Shown here one piece after another: positions 53,843 to 62,473 of a stretch of DNA of 64,000 nt; the stretch's first letter is position 1; each line of letters begins with the position of its first letter. The notes below the pieces were generated by a model. It saw only the letters and a program-made list of their open reading frames with translations. It searched no databases and had not been told where the DNA came from. Source of the stretch: Ketobacter sp. MCCC 1A13808 (GTDB taxonomy: Bacteria > Pseudomonadota > Gammaproteobacteria > Pseudomonadales > Ketobacteraceae). A program made the position numbers and the translations under genes. The DNA lies in the NCBI RefSeq assembly GCF_009746715.1, contig NZ_VRKW01000003.1, positions 310,001 to 374,000 on the forward strand. Reading direction: 5' to 3'.

Positions 53843-56002
53843 TTATTGGTCAGGCTCGGCACTGTTTTGCCGGTCTTTTAGCGCCGTTTCAGCTTCCTCG
53901 CATCGCCCGGCTTCGGCAGTTACCCGGTCCATTAGCCCTTTATAAAGGAAAGACATGCCACCGGTTAATACTGCCGCCCCTCCGCTAAGCAGAACACCCT
54001 TGTTATTCAGGCCAACACTGGGTTGCGCCAACGTTCCGCTCAATTTCACAAAGGGCGTGACAAACATATCGGCACTGACGCCAACACCCTCTCGGGGTTT
54101 GGTATTAAATTCAATGGCGAGAGTTTCCTGGTTTAGATCGATATTGCCGCCACCGACCACCATTAGTTGTTCGCTCTGCATCAGAAACCCTTCAATATCG
54201 CCCTCGCCGGATTCAAACTCGATAGCAAATAGACTGCACTCCCATTGTGTAAATTCTTCTTTTTCAGCGAACGGATTTATGGCATTGAACAACTGAGTAA
54301 GAATGTCTCCGGTAAATTTTTCGATAAGCGCATTGCTGACTTTGCCCTTGCCTTGGTTGGCCACGACGTTTCCATCCAGGTTGGATGCCAGTGCGCGGGG
54401 TGAATCTCCACTGCTGTGCAGGTCTATATTCATATTGGAAACCGGAATCTGTTCTTCAGGGACCGAGGCTCCGGATAGCAATGCCAATTTCAGGTCACGG
54501 ACTTTCGTGTCGATGCGGATGTCGGCTTTTTTGTCGGAGGTGTTCAGTGTTAGCTTGTTATCGTATTTTCCACTGAGCTTGCCTTCGAAGGCATTGGACA
54601 CCGTCATTTTGCCGTTCTTCGCTTGCGCCTGAATAGTCACATTTTTGAATTCGGCATCCTGCACTATCAAGCGGGTAATACTAAGGTCGGTATCCAGACT
54701 CAATGCTTGTAGCGTATCGAAAGGGAGAGGGGTTTCGTCAAAAATATAATGGGTTTCGCCGTTGGATTTGGCTTCCGTTTTCTCTGCTTTTGGCTTGCTT
54801 GCAGGTTGATGATTAATAAAGGGGGTAAGATCAATTAAATCCGACTTGGCCTGCAGGTGGATCACCGGGCGCTCGTTATTTTCTATATGTGCTTTTCCGG
54901 TCAGCGTGCTGCTGCCGATTTGGACACGGTAGGATGGCATATCGACTTTGTTGCCAGCCAGCATAAACTCGCTTTGAATTTCGAACGGTAAAGGGGGTAA
55001 ATCCGGGCTCAATAAGCTGAGTTTGTCGCCGGAGGCCCGAGCGGAAAGTTCAACGCGACTGGTACCGGTATCAATTTCCCCATCCAGGGTGATACGGATT
55101 CCTTTGGTGCTGGCAACCACGCGTTTAAGCATGACGTTCCCCTTTGACATGGATACATGGCCTTCCAGTGATAGCTCGGTATCCGGTAATTCTTCGATTT
55201 TAAGCAGGCCCCCCAAATCAGACAGGGTACTCAAAGAGGAACTGAAATTGACGGTATCTTCAGGGTAATCGTATTTGGACACGAGCTTAACTTCACCGGC
55301 TTGTGCCCTGAGGTCGGTATGGTGCTCCGACACCTGGCCAGAGACGGACAGCGGGATGTCGATAAAGCGGCCTGTGCCATTGATTTCGGTAGTGGCGGAA
55401 TCGCGTTGGTTAACTGTAAACGACTCAACACGAAGCGATAAATCTTCAGCATCGGGTTGTCGGTAGATCACCACAATATTGCTCATGTCCGCGGTTTGAA
55501 TATCATAGGAAAACGCCGCCTTGTCCGCTTCGTTTTTTTGCTCCGGTTCCGCGTCGTTATTTTGAGCCAGGTCAAATTCCCAGTTCGACTTGTCATCTGC
55601 ACTGCTTTCGACCAGCAAGCGTATGTTCTCAAGTTGCAGTTTTTCCACCTCGATCCGCTCGGAAAACAGTGGCATCAACTTGATTTCCATGTAGCCTTTA
55701 CCTGCTGTCAGCATCTCAGGTTCTGAGCCCCAGGAAGGGTTGGCTAGCGTCAAATCTTCGAATAACAGCGTGGGGGTAGGTAATAACTTTAACGAGAAGT
55801 CGCCATTGATACGGAATTCGCGGTCGATGACGTCGCTGAGGGTGGATTCCAATTTTGGTTTGAGTACACCGAAATCGAACGTCCACAAAAACAGTATTGC
55901 CAAGGTGAGCACTATCGCCAGGGAAATACCGGTGATCTTCAAAAATAGGCGCCCCGTCATCTCATTCTTTTCCATATCGCTGTGGAGAATGGATATAACC
56001 AT
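53843..56002 (-). CDS. AsmA-family protein
   Basis: A 719-residue AsmA/TamB-like protein with one N-terminal transmembrane segment (residues about 20-42), then AsmA-type repeat region (EFRINGDFSLKLLPTPTLLFEDLTLANPSWG in part; LEGHVSMSKGNVMLKRVV) and the C-terminal block NVVANQGKGKVSNALIEKF and LMQSEQLMVVGGGNIDLNQETLAIEF. Such proteins are thought to carry phospholipids to the outer membrane. The start may be at 56002, 55975 or 55960; none has a clear ribosome site. Monocistronic. Confidence 0.9.
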   Translation of the reverse strand: MVISILHSDMEKNEMTGRLFLKITGISLAIVLTLAILFLWTFDFGVLKPKLESTLSDVIDREFRINGDFSLKLLPTPTLLFEDLTLANPSWGSEPEMLTAGKGYMEIKLMPLFSERIEVEKLQLENIRLLVESSADDKSNWEFDLAQNNDAEPEQKNEADKAAFSYDIQTADMSNIVVIYRQPDAEDLSLRVESFTVNQRDSATTEINGTGRFIDIPLSVSGQVSEHHTDLRAQAGEVKLVSKYDYPEDTVNFSSSLSTLSDLGGLLKIEELPDTELSLEGHVSMSKGNVMLKRVVASTKGIRITLDGEIDTGTSRVELSARASGDKLSLLSPDLPPLPFEIQSEFMLAGNKVDMPSYRVQIGSSTLTGKAHIENNERPVIHLQAKSDLIDLTPFINHQPASKPKAEKTEAKSNGETHYIFDETPLPFDTLQALSLDTDLSITRLIVQDAEFKNVTIQAQAKNGKMTVSNAFEGKLSGKYDNKLTLNTSDKKADIRIDTKVRDLKLALLSGASVPEEQIPVSNMNIDLHSSGDSPRALASNLDGNVVANQGKGKVSNALIEKFTGDILTQLFNAINPFAEKEEFTQWECSLFAIEFESGEGDIEGFLMQSEQLMVVGGGNIDLNQETLAIEFNTKPREGVGVSADMFVTPFVKLSGTLAQPSVGLNNKGVLLSGGAAVLTGGMSFLYKGLMDRVTAEAGRCEEAETALKDRQNSAEPDQ

Positions 56003-56088
56003 ACCGTGCGGTCATGCACATTCTCCAGAGTTTTCTATAATTCCTTATCTGAAGCCCATTCTGTTTTCTGCGGTAAGGAAGCCTATTG

Positions 56089-57348
56089 ATGAGTCAAGCG
56101 ACAAGCGTGTCCGTTCCTGTAACGAATTTGTGCCATATTTCCCGGACACTACCGTACTTTAGCGATTGGTCGGCTCCTGAGCTTAAGTCCGTGGTGTCAG
56201 GCTGCCGCACGCTGCAGATGTCTGCTCCGCAGCGTATTATCCAGGTTAACGGGATGGAGCCTTTCGCCTATTTTCTGGTGAAAGGAGAGGTGACGGTGGA
56301 AATGCCGACAGGCGAGATCCGAACTATCCGTGAGGGTGATCCGGATGCGGGATACCCCATTGCTAATCTGCGGCCCAGCCCTTACAGCGTAACGGCGGCA
56401 GCGGGGGCGATTTTGTTGCGCATCGAAGCTTCAAAGCTGCGCAGCCATCAAGCCTCACGCAAACCTGCCAGTCTGTTCACTGATGATGAAGTCGCCGGCC
56501 TTGACTGGATCGATCACCCGTTGGTGACCCGTTTAATAAAACAGGCTCGTAACGGAACTCTCTCGTTGCCCGCAATGCCGGGAATCGCTTTGCGGGTACG
56601 AAAATCGCTGGAACGGGATGACTATCGACTGAATGAGATTGTGGCGATCATTTCTGCGGATCCGGCCATTGTTGCGCGCCTGTTGAATATCGCTAACAGT
56701 GCACTGTTCCGGGGCTGCCGTCCGTGTGAATCAGTAAGAACCGGGTTGCAACGGTTAGGGGTGAACAAGACGTTGCAGATTGTTATGAGTTTGGCGGCGC
56801 GGGATTTGTTTGTGGTGAAGGACGCAAATCTGAAGAAGCTGATGCTGCAACGCTGGCGCCACGCAATCGATATTGCGGCTTTGTGTGCCGTGTTGGCGAG
56901 GCATACCCAGGGGCTGCAAAGTGAAAATGCGTTATTAGCGGGATTGTTGCATGAAATCGGTGCATTGCCGCTGCTGCGATCGGTGTCCTCTTATCCGGAT
57001 TTGCTGGCGCAACCGGAGGTGCTTCAGGATATGCTTGACCGACTTACCCCGGAGCTGACGGCCATGTCGCTGCACCAGTGGGGTTTCGAAGACGCTTTCA
57101 TTACTGCAGCACGGCACCAGAATAACTGGTTTCGTGACCATGACGGTCCGGCGGACTATACGGATGTGTTATTGCTCGCGCATCTGCATGCGCTGGCGGG
57201 TCAGCGAGCGCGACTCAAATTACCCCGGATAGATGAAATCCCGGCGTTTCAGAAGTTGGCTGCCGGGCAACTGACGCCGCAGTTGAGCCTGGGAGTTTTG
57301 GATGAAGCCAAAGGGCAAATCCAGGAGCTGAAATCGTTGCTGGCGTAA
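56089..57348 (+). CDS. Cyclic-nucleotide-binding-type and HDOD signalling protein
   Basis: About 419 residues from ATG 56089 (AAGGA nine bases upstream). N-terminal CNB-like domain (residues about 20-115, FAYFLVKGEVTVEMPTGEIR) followed by an HDOD domain (about 155-350): LPAMPGIALRVRKSLE, EIVAIISADPAIVARLLNIANSA, LQRLGVNKTLQIVMSLA and HEIGALPLLRSV. HDOD proteins join signal pathways, often with c-di-GMP or chemotaxis. It may sense a cyclic nucleotide or be degenerate. Converges with the TetR gene. Confidence 0.9.
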   Translation: MSQATSVSVPVTNLCHISRTLPYFSDWSAPELKSVVSGCRTLQMSAPQRIIQVNGMEPFAYFLVKGEVTVEMPTGEIRTIREGDPDAGYPIANLRPSPYSVTAAAGAILLRIEASKLRSHQASRKPASLFTDDEVAGLDWIDHPLVTRLIKQARNGTLSLPAMPGIALRVRKSLERDDYRLNEIVAIISADPAIVARLLNIANSALFRGCRPCESVRTGLQRLGVNKTLQIVMSLAARDLFVVKDANLKKLMLQRWRHAIDIAALCAVLARHTQGLQSENALLAGLLHEIGALPLLRSVSSYPDLLAQPEVLQDMLDRLTPELTAMSLHQWGFEDAFITAARHQNNWFRDHDGPADYTDVLLLAHLHALAGQRARLKLPRIDEIPAFQKLAAGQLTPQLSLGVLDEAKGQIQELKSLLA

Positions 57349-57372
57349 GCGAACGTTGCTGTGTGAATTGGG

Positions 57373-57394
57373 GCGCGGTTAGCGCTGTTTTTTT
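57373..57394 (+). terminator. Weak stem-loop after HDOD gene
   Basis: GCGC (57373-57376) pairs with GCGC (57382-57385), followed by a run of eight T (57387-57394) that lies in the convergent TetR coding end. A minimal terminator on the plus strand. Confidence 0.35.
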
Positions 57395-58038
57395 AACGAG
57401 TCGGCCAATCTTGCGCGGCTCTGTTCCAGCCACTGCCTGCGATCGATATTGGCTTTATCGAACATCGGGCTGCCGCCCACATCCTGCAACATAATGACGC
57501 CATGCAGTGAGCCTCGCATCTGCATGGCAACGGAAAGCGGGTCAGATTCCGGGGCGAGGTTGGTGGTGTTGTCGTTGATGCCCAGTTGAACGCACTCTGT
57601 CATCAGTCCCATGATGCGGGATTCATGTTCAGAGAATTCCTGTTGCGATGGTGTGATCTCCTCCTCAGTTTGAATCGCAGAACTGGCCAGGCTGCAGGCC
57701 AGGGTCAGAATGCGAAACTGACTGGTGTCCTCCAGATAGAAGTCCACATAGGCGCGGCCCAACGCGTTCAGCTTTTCGATTCCGGTTTGGCCCTGAGCCG
57801 AATATTGCTGCATGCGCTGGAAAAGAATTTCAGACGCCCGTCCGCACAAACCCAGATGAATATCTTCTTTGTCACGGAAATAAACATAGAGTAATGCCCG
57901 GCTTAGCCCTGCACTCTTTGCGATAGAATCCATGGAGGTTTTATCGAAACGCTCCTGCAGGAACGCTTCCTCAGCGGCGTCCAGGATGGCTTCCCGGCGG
58001 GCCAGCTTTTCGTCGTCGTTGCGGGATCGTGGTTTCAC
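57379..58038 (-). CDS. TetR-family regulator of the MFP/RND pump
   Basis: A 219-residue TetR protein. N-terminal DNA-binding domain (residues about 12-60): REAILDAAEEAFLQERFDKTS and LSRALLYVYFRDKEDI. It is divergent from the MFP gene, with a 9-bp inverted repeat (AATTGACAT / ATGTCAATT) covering both promoters. The ligand-binding domain is typical but uninformative. Repressor of the pump is the expected role. Confidence 0.92.
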   Translation of the reverse strand: MKPRSRNDDEKLARREAILDAAEEAFLQERFDKTSMDSIAKSAGLSRALLYVYFRDKEDIHLGLCGRASEILFQRMQQYSAQGQTGIEKLNALGRAYVDFYLEDTSQFRILTLACSLASSAIQTEEEITPSQQEFSEHESRIMGLMTECVQLGINDNTTNLAPESDPLSVAMQMRGSLHGVIMLQDVGGSPMFDKANIDRRQWLEQSRARLADSLKKQR

Positions 58039-58068
58039 GGTGTAGCAGCCTCCTTTTACTCATAAGAT

Positions 58069-58105
58069 AATTGACATATTGCCATTAATTAACATAATGT
58101 CAATT
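58069..58105. promoter_or_regulatory. Overlapping divergent promoters with TetR-type operator
   Basis: Inverted repeat AATTGACAT (58069-58077) / ATGTCAATT (58097-58105), 9-bp arms. Each arm holds a -35 box: plus TTGACA 58071-58076, 16 bp, CATAAT 58093-58098 toward the MFP gene; minus TTGACA 58103-58098 toward tetR. One bound repressor would close both promoters. Confidence 0.75.
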
Positions 58106-58141
58106 AGCATAGCATATCAGCGTCAAACAGCGGAGGCGTTC

Positions 58142-59239
58142 GTGAAAACCAAAATCCTAATCAGTATAGTCGTGGTCGGAGTGGCTGCAACCGTGTGGCA
58201 GGTGCGCCCGGTGGCCGAGACTGTGCAGAGGACCCCGGCAGCATTGCCGATCCGGGTGGCAGAAGTGTCAAAAGAGCCACTGGTTGAGTCCAGAGTTTTT
58301 ACCGGAACGACACGACCGGTGAACCGGGCTGTGGTCCGGTCTCAGATTGCGGGCAGGGTGGCAAAGTTACCCGCGTTTCTGGGTCAGCAAGTAAAGCAGG
58401 GCGATTTGTTATTGGAATTGTACAACCCCGAAGCCGCTCCGGCCGTGTTGATTGCGGAACGCCAGTGGCGTCAGGCACAGTCACAACAGGGGCAGCGCCA
58501 ACGGGATTACGACCGCCTACAAGCATTGGTAAAGAAAGGCACTGCCAGTAAGCAAGAGCATGAGCAGGCGCGTACCGCGCTGGAAACAGCGAATGACGCT
58601 ATGCTGGGTGCCGAGAGTGAATATCATCGGGCGCAACAGCTGGATGCAGAGCGGTTAATCCGCGCCCCCTTCGACGGGGTGGTTACCGCGATAGATACCG
58701 ACATTGGTGAAGTGGTTTCTCCGGGACAACATCTGATCCGGGTGGCTGATCCGGGGCAGGTTGAGCTGGAGCTGGTGGTCAGTCAGGACATTGCCGACAG
58801 TCTCCAAATAGCCGATGCAGTGAATGTCACCTTACCGTTGTCAGGCGATGCCCAACGAAAAGCGGTGGTGGCCGAAATCAGCCCGTTCCGTGAGCGGCGA
58901 GCGTTACCGACAATTGTTTTACGCTTCCCGTCGGGGGATGTGCGGCCGGGCATTGCCGCCAGTGCGCACTTCCATTATGAACAGGGTGAAGCGTATCAGG
59001 TTCCTGTGGGTGCCCTAGTGAGTAATGGTGACGGTGCTATTTTGTATCGCGTCGACAACGACAATAAAGCGTGGCAAGTACCGGTGAAGGTTCTGGATAT
59101 GCAAAATCAGTTGGTCGCGATTCATGGTGATCTGAACAGCGGTGACAGAGTGGTGGTGGCCGGTAGTCATCGCTTGCATAACGGGGCATTGGTAAGCTCC
59201 CAGCCAGACCCGAAATCAGATAATCAGCCGGAACAGTAG
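58142..59239 (+). CDS. RND efflux periplasmic adaptor (MFP)
   Basis: About 365 residues from GTG 58142, with GGAGG five bases upstream; a longer opening at 58079 overlaps the operator. Signal/anchor KTKILISIVVVGVAATVWQV, then VRSQIAGRVAKLPAFLGQQVKQGDLLLEL (lipoyl half), an alpha-hairpin, LIRAPFDGVVTAIDTDIGEVVSPGQ (second lipoyl half) and a beta-barrel region. It links the RND pump to an outer-membrane channel not found here. Stop is two bases before the RND start. Confidence 0.93.
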   Translation: MKTKILISIVVVGVAATVWQVRPVAETVQRTPAALPIRVAEVSKEPLVESRVFTGTTRPVNRAVVRSQIAGRVAKLPAFLGQQVKQGDLLLELYNPEAAPAVLIAERQWRQAQSQQGQRQRDYDRLQALVKKGTASKQEHEQARTALETANDAMLGAESEYHRAQQLDAERLIRAPFDGVVTAIDTDIGEVVSPGQHLIRVADPGQVELELVVSQDIADSLQIADAVNVTLPLSGDAQRKAVVAEISPFRERRALPTIVLRFPSGDVRPGIAASAHFHYEQGEAYQVPVGALVSNGDGAILYRVDNDNKAWQVPVKVLDMQNQLVAIHGDLNSGDRVVVAGSHRLHNGALVSSQPDPKSDNQPEQ

Positions 59240-59241
59240 CC

Positions 59242-62200
59242 ATGAAATTGTTTGAAATAATGCGGCATTACCAGCGTTTGGCATACGCATTAACCGGCAT
59301 GTTAATCATGGTCGGCATTGCCTCCTGGTTTACGATGGCGCGACAGGAAGATCCCAGCTTTCCCCAGCGTGCCGGATTGATCAAGGTCGTCTTTCCCGGG
59401 GTGACCGCCGGGCAAATTGAAAAACTGATCACCGAACCATTGGAAGAACAGCTCACGGAAGTGGAAGAGTTACGGTCGATTAAGTCCACTTCCAGAGACG
59501 ATGTGGTGCTGGTAGTAATGCAGCTACAGGATCGTATTTATGATACCGATGCCGCCTGGGACCGGGTGCGTCGTGCGATGGAAAAGGCAGAGCGCGATTT
59601 TCCCCAGGGGGTCGTTGAATTTTCTCTGGATGATCAACGGGTTGAGATTCCGGCTGTGGTAATCAGCGTGGTCGGCAGTGGCGATATCGTGTCGATGGCC
59701 GAACAGGCGGAGAAGTTAAAAAAGCAATTGCTTCATGTGGCCGGTGTTTCCCGCATAGAAATTAATGGCGATCCGGAAAAAGAATTACGTATTGAGCTGG
59801 ATAATAATACGCTCAATCAACTGGGCATTAACCGCGATCAGGTGGTCGCTGCGATTCAGACCCATAATAAAATTATTCCCGGCGGACTAATACGCACCGG
59901 TAATCAGGGATTGAGAATCGCCAGCGGCTCCGATCTGCAACACACCGGTGACATCGAAGCGATACCAATTGCCTTACCGAACGGTCAGCGTATTCCGCTG
60001 CACGCTTTGGGTAAAATCAGCATTGCGCCAAAGGAACCGAAAGCAGCCCAGTCCTATCATAAAGGGGCGCGAGCAGTTTCTTTGGGTATTTTTCTGCAGC
60101 GTGGCCAGGTCGATTCCATAAAATTCGGGGTTGCATTGCGTGAGCGTCTCGATTCGGTTCGTGAACAATACGCACCGTTAAAAATCGAAGAAATATTTTT
60201 CCAGCCAGATTTTGTGGCAGATCGGCTTTCGGGGCTGCAACTCAGTTTGCTCGGCAGCATCAGTATCATCGCCCTGGCCGTGGTGTTTGCATTGGGCTGG
60301 CGGAACGGGTTGATGGTGGCTTCGGTAGTGCCGGTCGTGGCGATAATCGCATTAGCAATTTACAGTATCGGTGGCGGTGTGTTGCACCAGATTGCGGTAA
60401 TCGGAGTGGTTATTTCATTGGGTATCCTGGTGGATAACGCAATCGTTGTGGTAGAAGCCATTGAGCAGGGCTTGCAGCAGGGGTTGAACCGAAAAGCAGC
60501 GGTCAAAGAGGCGGTTGCCAAGATGGCCTTTCCTTTGTTTACGTCGACTGGCACCACCGTTGCGGCGTTTATTCCGTTGTTGCTGAGTAAGGGCGGAACC
60601 GGAGACTTTACCCGCGGTGTGCCGGTGATGATCATTCTTTCTTTGATCATCAGCTACATCATTTCGGTGTTAGTACTGCCCCTATTGGCTGAGCACCTGG
60701 TGCGTGAACGGGTGCGAAAAAAGAGTCGATTTCTGGAGTACACGTCAGAAAAACTGGTGAGTATCAGCCGGTATCATGCGGGTAAAGCGATGATAGTCGG
60801 GCTGGCTGCCTTGGTATTGACTCTTGCTTTGCTGCCAATGCTGAAGCTCCAGTTTTTCCCTTCCGCAGACCGGGATCAGGTTTATATTGATATAACGCTG
60901 CCCGGTGATGCCACTCTTGAACGAACCCTGACATTGAGTAGTCAAGTAGAAGAAGCACTGCTGGAGCGAATCGATGTCAGCGATGTTTTCAGGTCAGTGG
61001 GTATGACGGGCTTCCGTTTCTACTACAATCTGGATGGCGTGCCGGATTCCACAAACTTGGCGCGACTGATGGTCAATACGACGGGGCTGGCGGCGAACCA
61101 GCATATAATTGATTGGGTCGAAGATACTTTGCAGCCCCGGTTTCCGGAAGCAACGTTAATTGCCAAGAAGTTGGGTCAAGGACCGCCTTCACCTGCTCCG
61201 GTTGAAATCCGGCTGATCGGGCAAAGTCAATCGCAACTGTTTAAAGCGGCAGATCAGGTTAAAGCGATATTGGCGCGGGCGCCGGGAACCCATATGATTC
61301 GCGATGACCTGGATACCGGGATTGCCGAATTTTCGGTACGCGTTGAGAATAATACCGCGCAGGAGTTGGGCATCAGCAATGAACAAGTGGCGACGGGATT
61401 GTTTGGTCAATCACGAGGATTGAATGCCGGCGAGTATCGGTACGGTGATGATCCAATTACCATCCGTATCCGTTCTGACGGGGGTGATCATACACAGGCT
61501 GAAGAGTTACGCAGCCTCTACCTGTATGACGAGAATGGCGATGCCGTTCCGTTGGATGCCGTTGCGGAAGTGTCTGCACAATGGAGCCCGGCGGTGATTC
61601 ACCATTATGGCGGGCAACGTTCGGTGACTATGTTGAGTGAGCTGTTACCTGGTGCGGCTTACAACGAAGTGCTGGCGGCATTAGACAAGGAATTAGAACA
61701 CCAGCCACTGCCGGATGGGGTAGAGCTGGAATTGGGCGGTGATGCAGAAGGGTCATCCAAAGCCAATAATGCGCTGTTGAAAACCGCTCCGCTGGGCATT
61801 ATGTTGTTGTTGTTCTTCATGTTGTTGCAGTTCAATAGTTTTCGGCGCCTGGGTATTATCCTGACCACCATTCCGCTTTCCGCGATGGGTATCATTCCGG
61901 GCCTGTTCCTGAGCGGTCAGCCATTCGGCTTTCAATCTTTGCTGGGTGTGATCGCTCTGATCGGCATTGTCGTCAATAATGCGATTGTATTATTGGATTT
62001 AGTGGATGCTCGTTTGGCTGAAGGGGTTTCCGTGGATGAGGCGGTAGCGCAGTCAATCCGGGAACGTACCGCACCCATTCTGTTGACTACAGCGACGACG
62101 GTGCTGGGATTGTTGCCGCTCGCGTTGTCTGCATCAACATTGTGGCCGCCGATGGCCTGGGCGATTATCTCCGGGCTGATGATGTCGACGTTGCTGACGT

Positions 62201-62280
62201 TGGTGTTTATACCGGTATTGTGTCGCGTTCTGCTGACTCCATCGCAGTCGTTACCACAGCCGGGAGTAATACCCGCTTAG
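59242..62280 (+). CDS. RND efflux pump inner-membrane permease (HAE1)
   Basis: A 1012-residue AcrB-family pump. It has two repeats of membrane helices with large periplasmic loops; LGILVDNAIVVVEAIEQG in TM4 has DN instead of the usual DD of the proton path, which is normal for several HAE1 subgroups. Start KLFEIMRHYQRLAYALTGML; the second half ends with GIVVNNAIVLLDLVDA and TATTVLGLLPLALSA. It follows the MFP by two bases, and TetR controls both. No TolC-like gene is adjacent, so it uses a shared one. Confidence 0.94.
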   Translation: MKLFEIMRHYQRLAYALTGMLIMVGIASWFTMARQEDPSFPQRAGLIKVVFPGVTAGQIEKLITEPLEEQLTEVEELRSIKSTSRDDVVLVVMQLQDRIYDTDAAWDRVRRAMEKAERDFPQGVVEFSLDDQRVEIPAVVISVVGSGDIVSMAEQAEKLKKQLLHVAGVSRIEINGDPEKELRIELDNNTLNQLGINRDQVVAAIQTHNKIIPGGLIRTGNQGLRIASGSDLQHTGDIEAIPIALPNGQRIPLHALGKISIAPKEPKAAQSYHKGARAVSLGIFLQRGQVDSIKFGVALRERLDSVREQYAPLKIEEIFFQPDFVADRLSGLQLSLLGSISIIALAVVFALGWRNGLMVASVVPVVAIIALAIYSIGGGVLHQIAVIGVVISLGILVDNAIVVVEAIEQGLQQGLNRKAAVKEAVAKMAFPLFTSTGTTVAAFIPLLLSKGGTGDFTRGVPVMIILSLIISYIISVLVLPLLAEHLVRERVRKKSRFLEYTSEKLVSISRYHAGKAMIVGLAALVLTLALLPMLKLQFFPSADRDQVYIDITLPGDATLERTLTLSSQVEEALLERIDVSDVFRSVGMTGFRFYYNLDGVPDSTNLARLMVNTTGLAANQHIIDWVEDTLQPRFPEATLIAKKLGQGPPSPAPVEIRLIGQSQSQLFKAADQVKAILARAPGTHMIRDDLDTGIAEFSVRVENNTAQELGISNEQVATGLFGQSRGLNAGEYRYGDDPITIRIRSDGGDHTQAEELRSLYLYDENGDAVPLDAVAEVSAQWSPAVIHHYGGQRSVTMLSELLPGAAYNEVLAALDKELEHQPLPDGVELELGGDAEGSSKANNALLKTAPLGIMLLLFFMLLQFNSFRRLGIILTTIPLSAMGIIPGLFLSGQPFGFQSLLGVIALIGIVVNNAIVLLDLVDARLAEGVSVDEAVAQSIRERTAPILLTTATTVLGLLPLALSASTLWPPMAWAIISGLMMSTLLTLVFIPVLCRVLLTPSQSLPQPGVIPA

Positions 62281-62319
62281 ATCTGTCCGTCCTGTCCGTA
62301 ACGCTTGACTGCTACAACG

Positions 62320-62355
62320 CTTATCTGAATTTGTTTTCATCGGAATTCAGATAAG
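62320..62355. terminator. Perfect 12-bp hairpin after RND gene
   Basis: CTTATCTGAATT (62320-62331) and AATTCAGATAAG (62344-62355) are perfect reverse complements with a 12-nt loop. It lies 40 bp past the RND stop, with a T-rich segment on the plus side, and also covers the end of the DUF924 remnant on minus. Probably a terminator. Confidence 0.55.
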
Positions 62356-62473
62356 TTTCTTCTTCTGCCGTAGAGGATCGGCCGAGTAGTGTGTTGCGGT
62401 GGGGGAAGCGACCGAAGCGTTCCACCACCGCGCTGAGTGCTTGCAGCTTCCGGTCTGCTGCGTTATCCGGCAA
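62321..62473 (-). pseudogene. C-terminal remnant of a DUF924-family protein
   Basis: A minus-strand frame reads ALSAVVERFGRFPHRNTLLG, then RSSTAEEETYL and a stop. This is the conserved end of DUF924 proteins (RFGRFPHRN...GR.ST.EE...L). No start and no front part remain: upstream lies the ABC exporter's 3' end in another frame. So a full gene of about 180 residues has been cut to about 45, probably by rearrangement that brought in the ABC gene. Confidence 0.7.
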
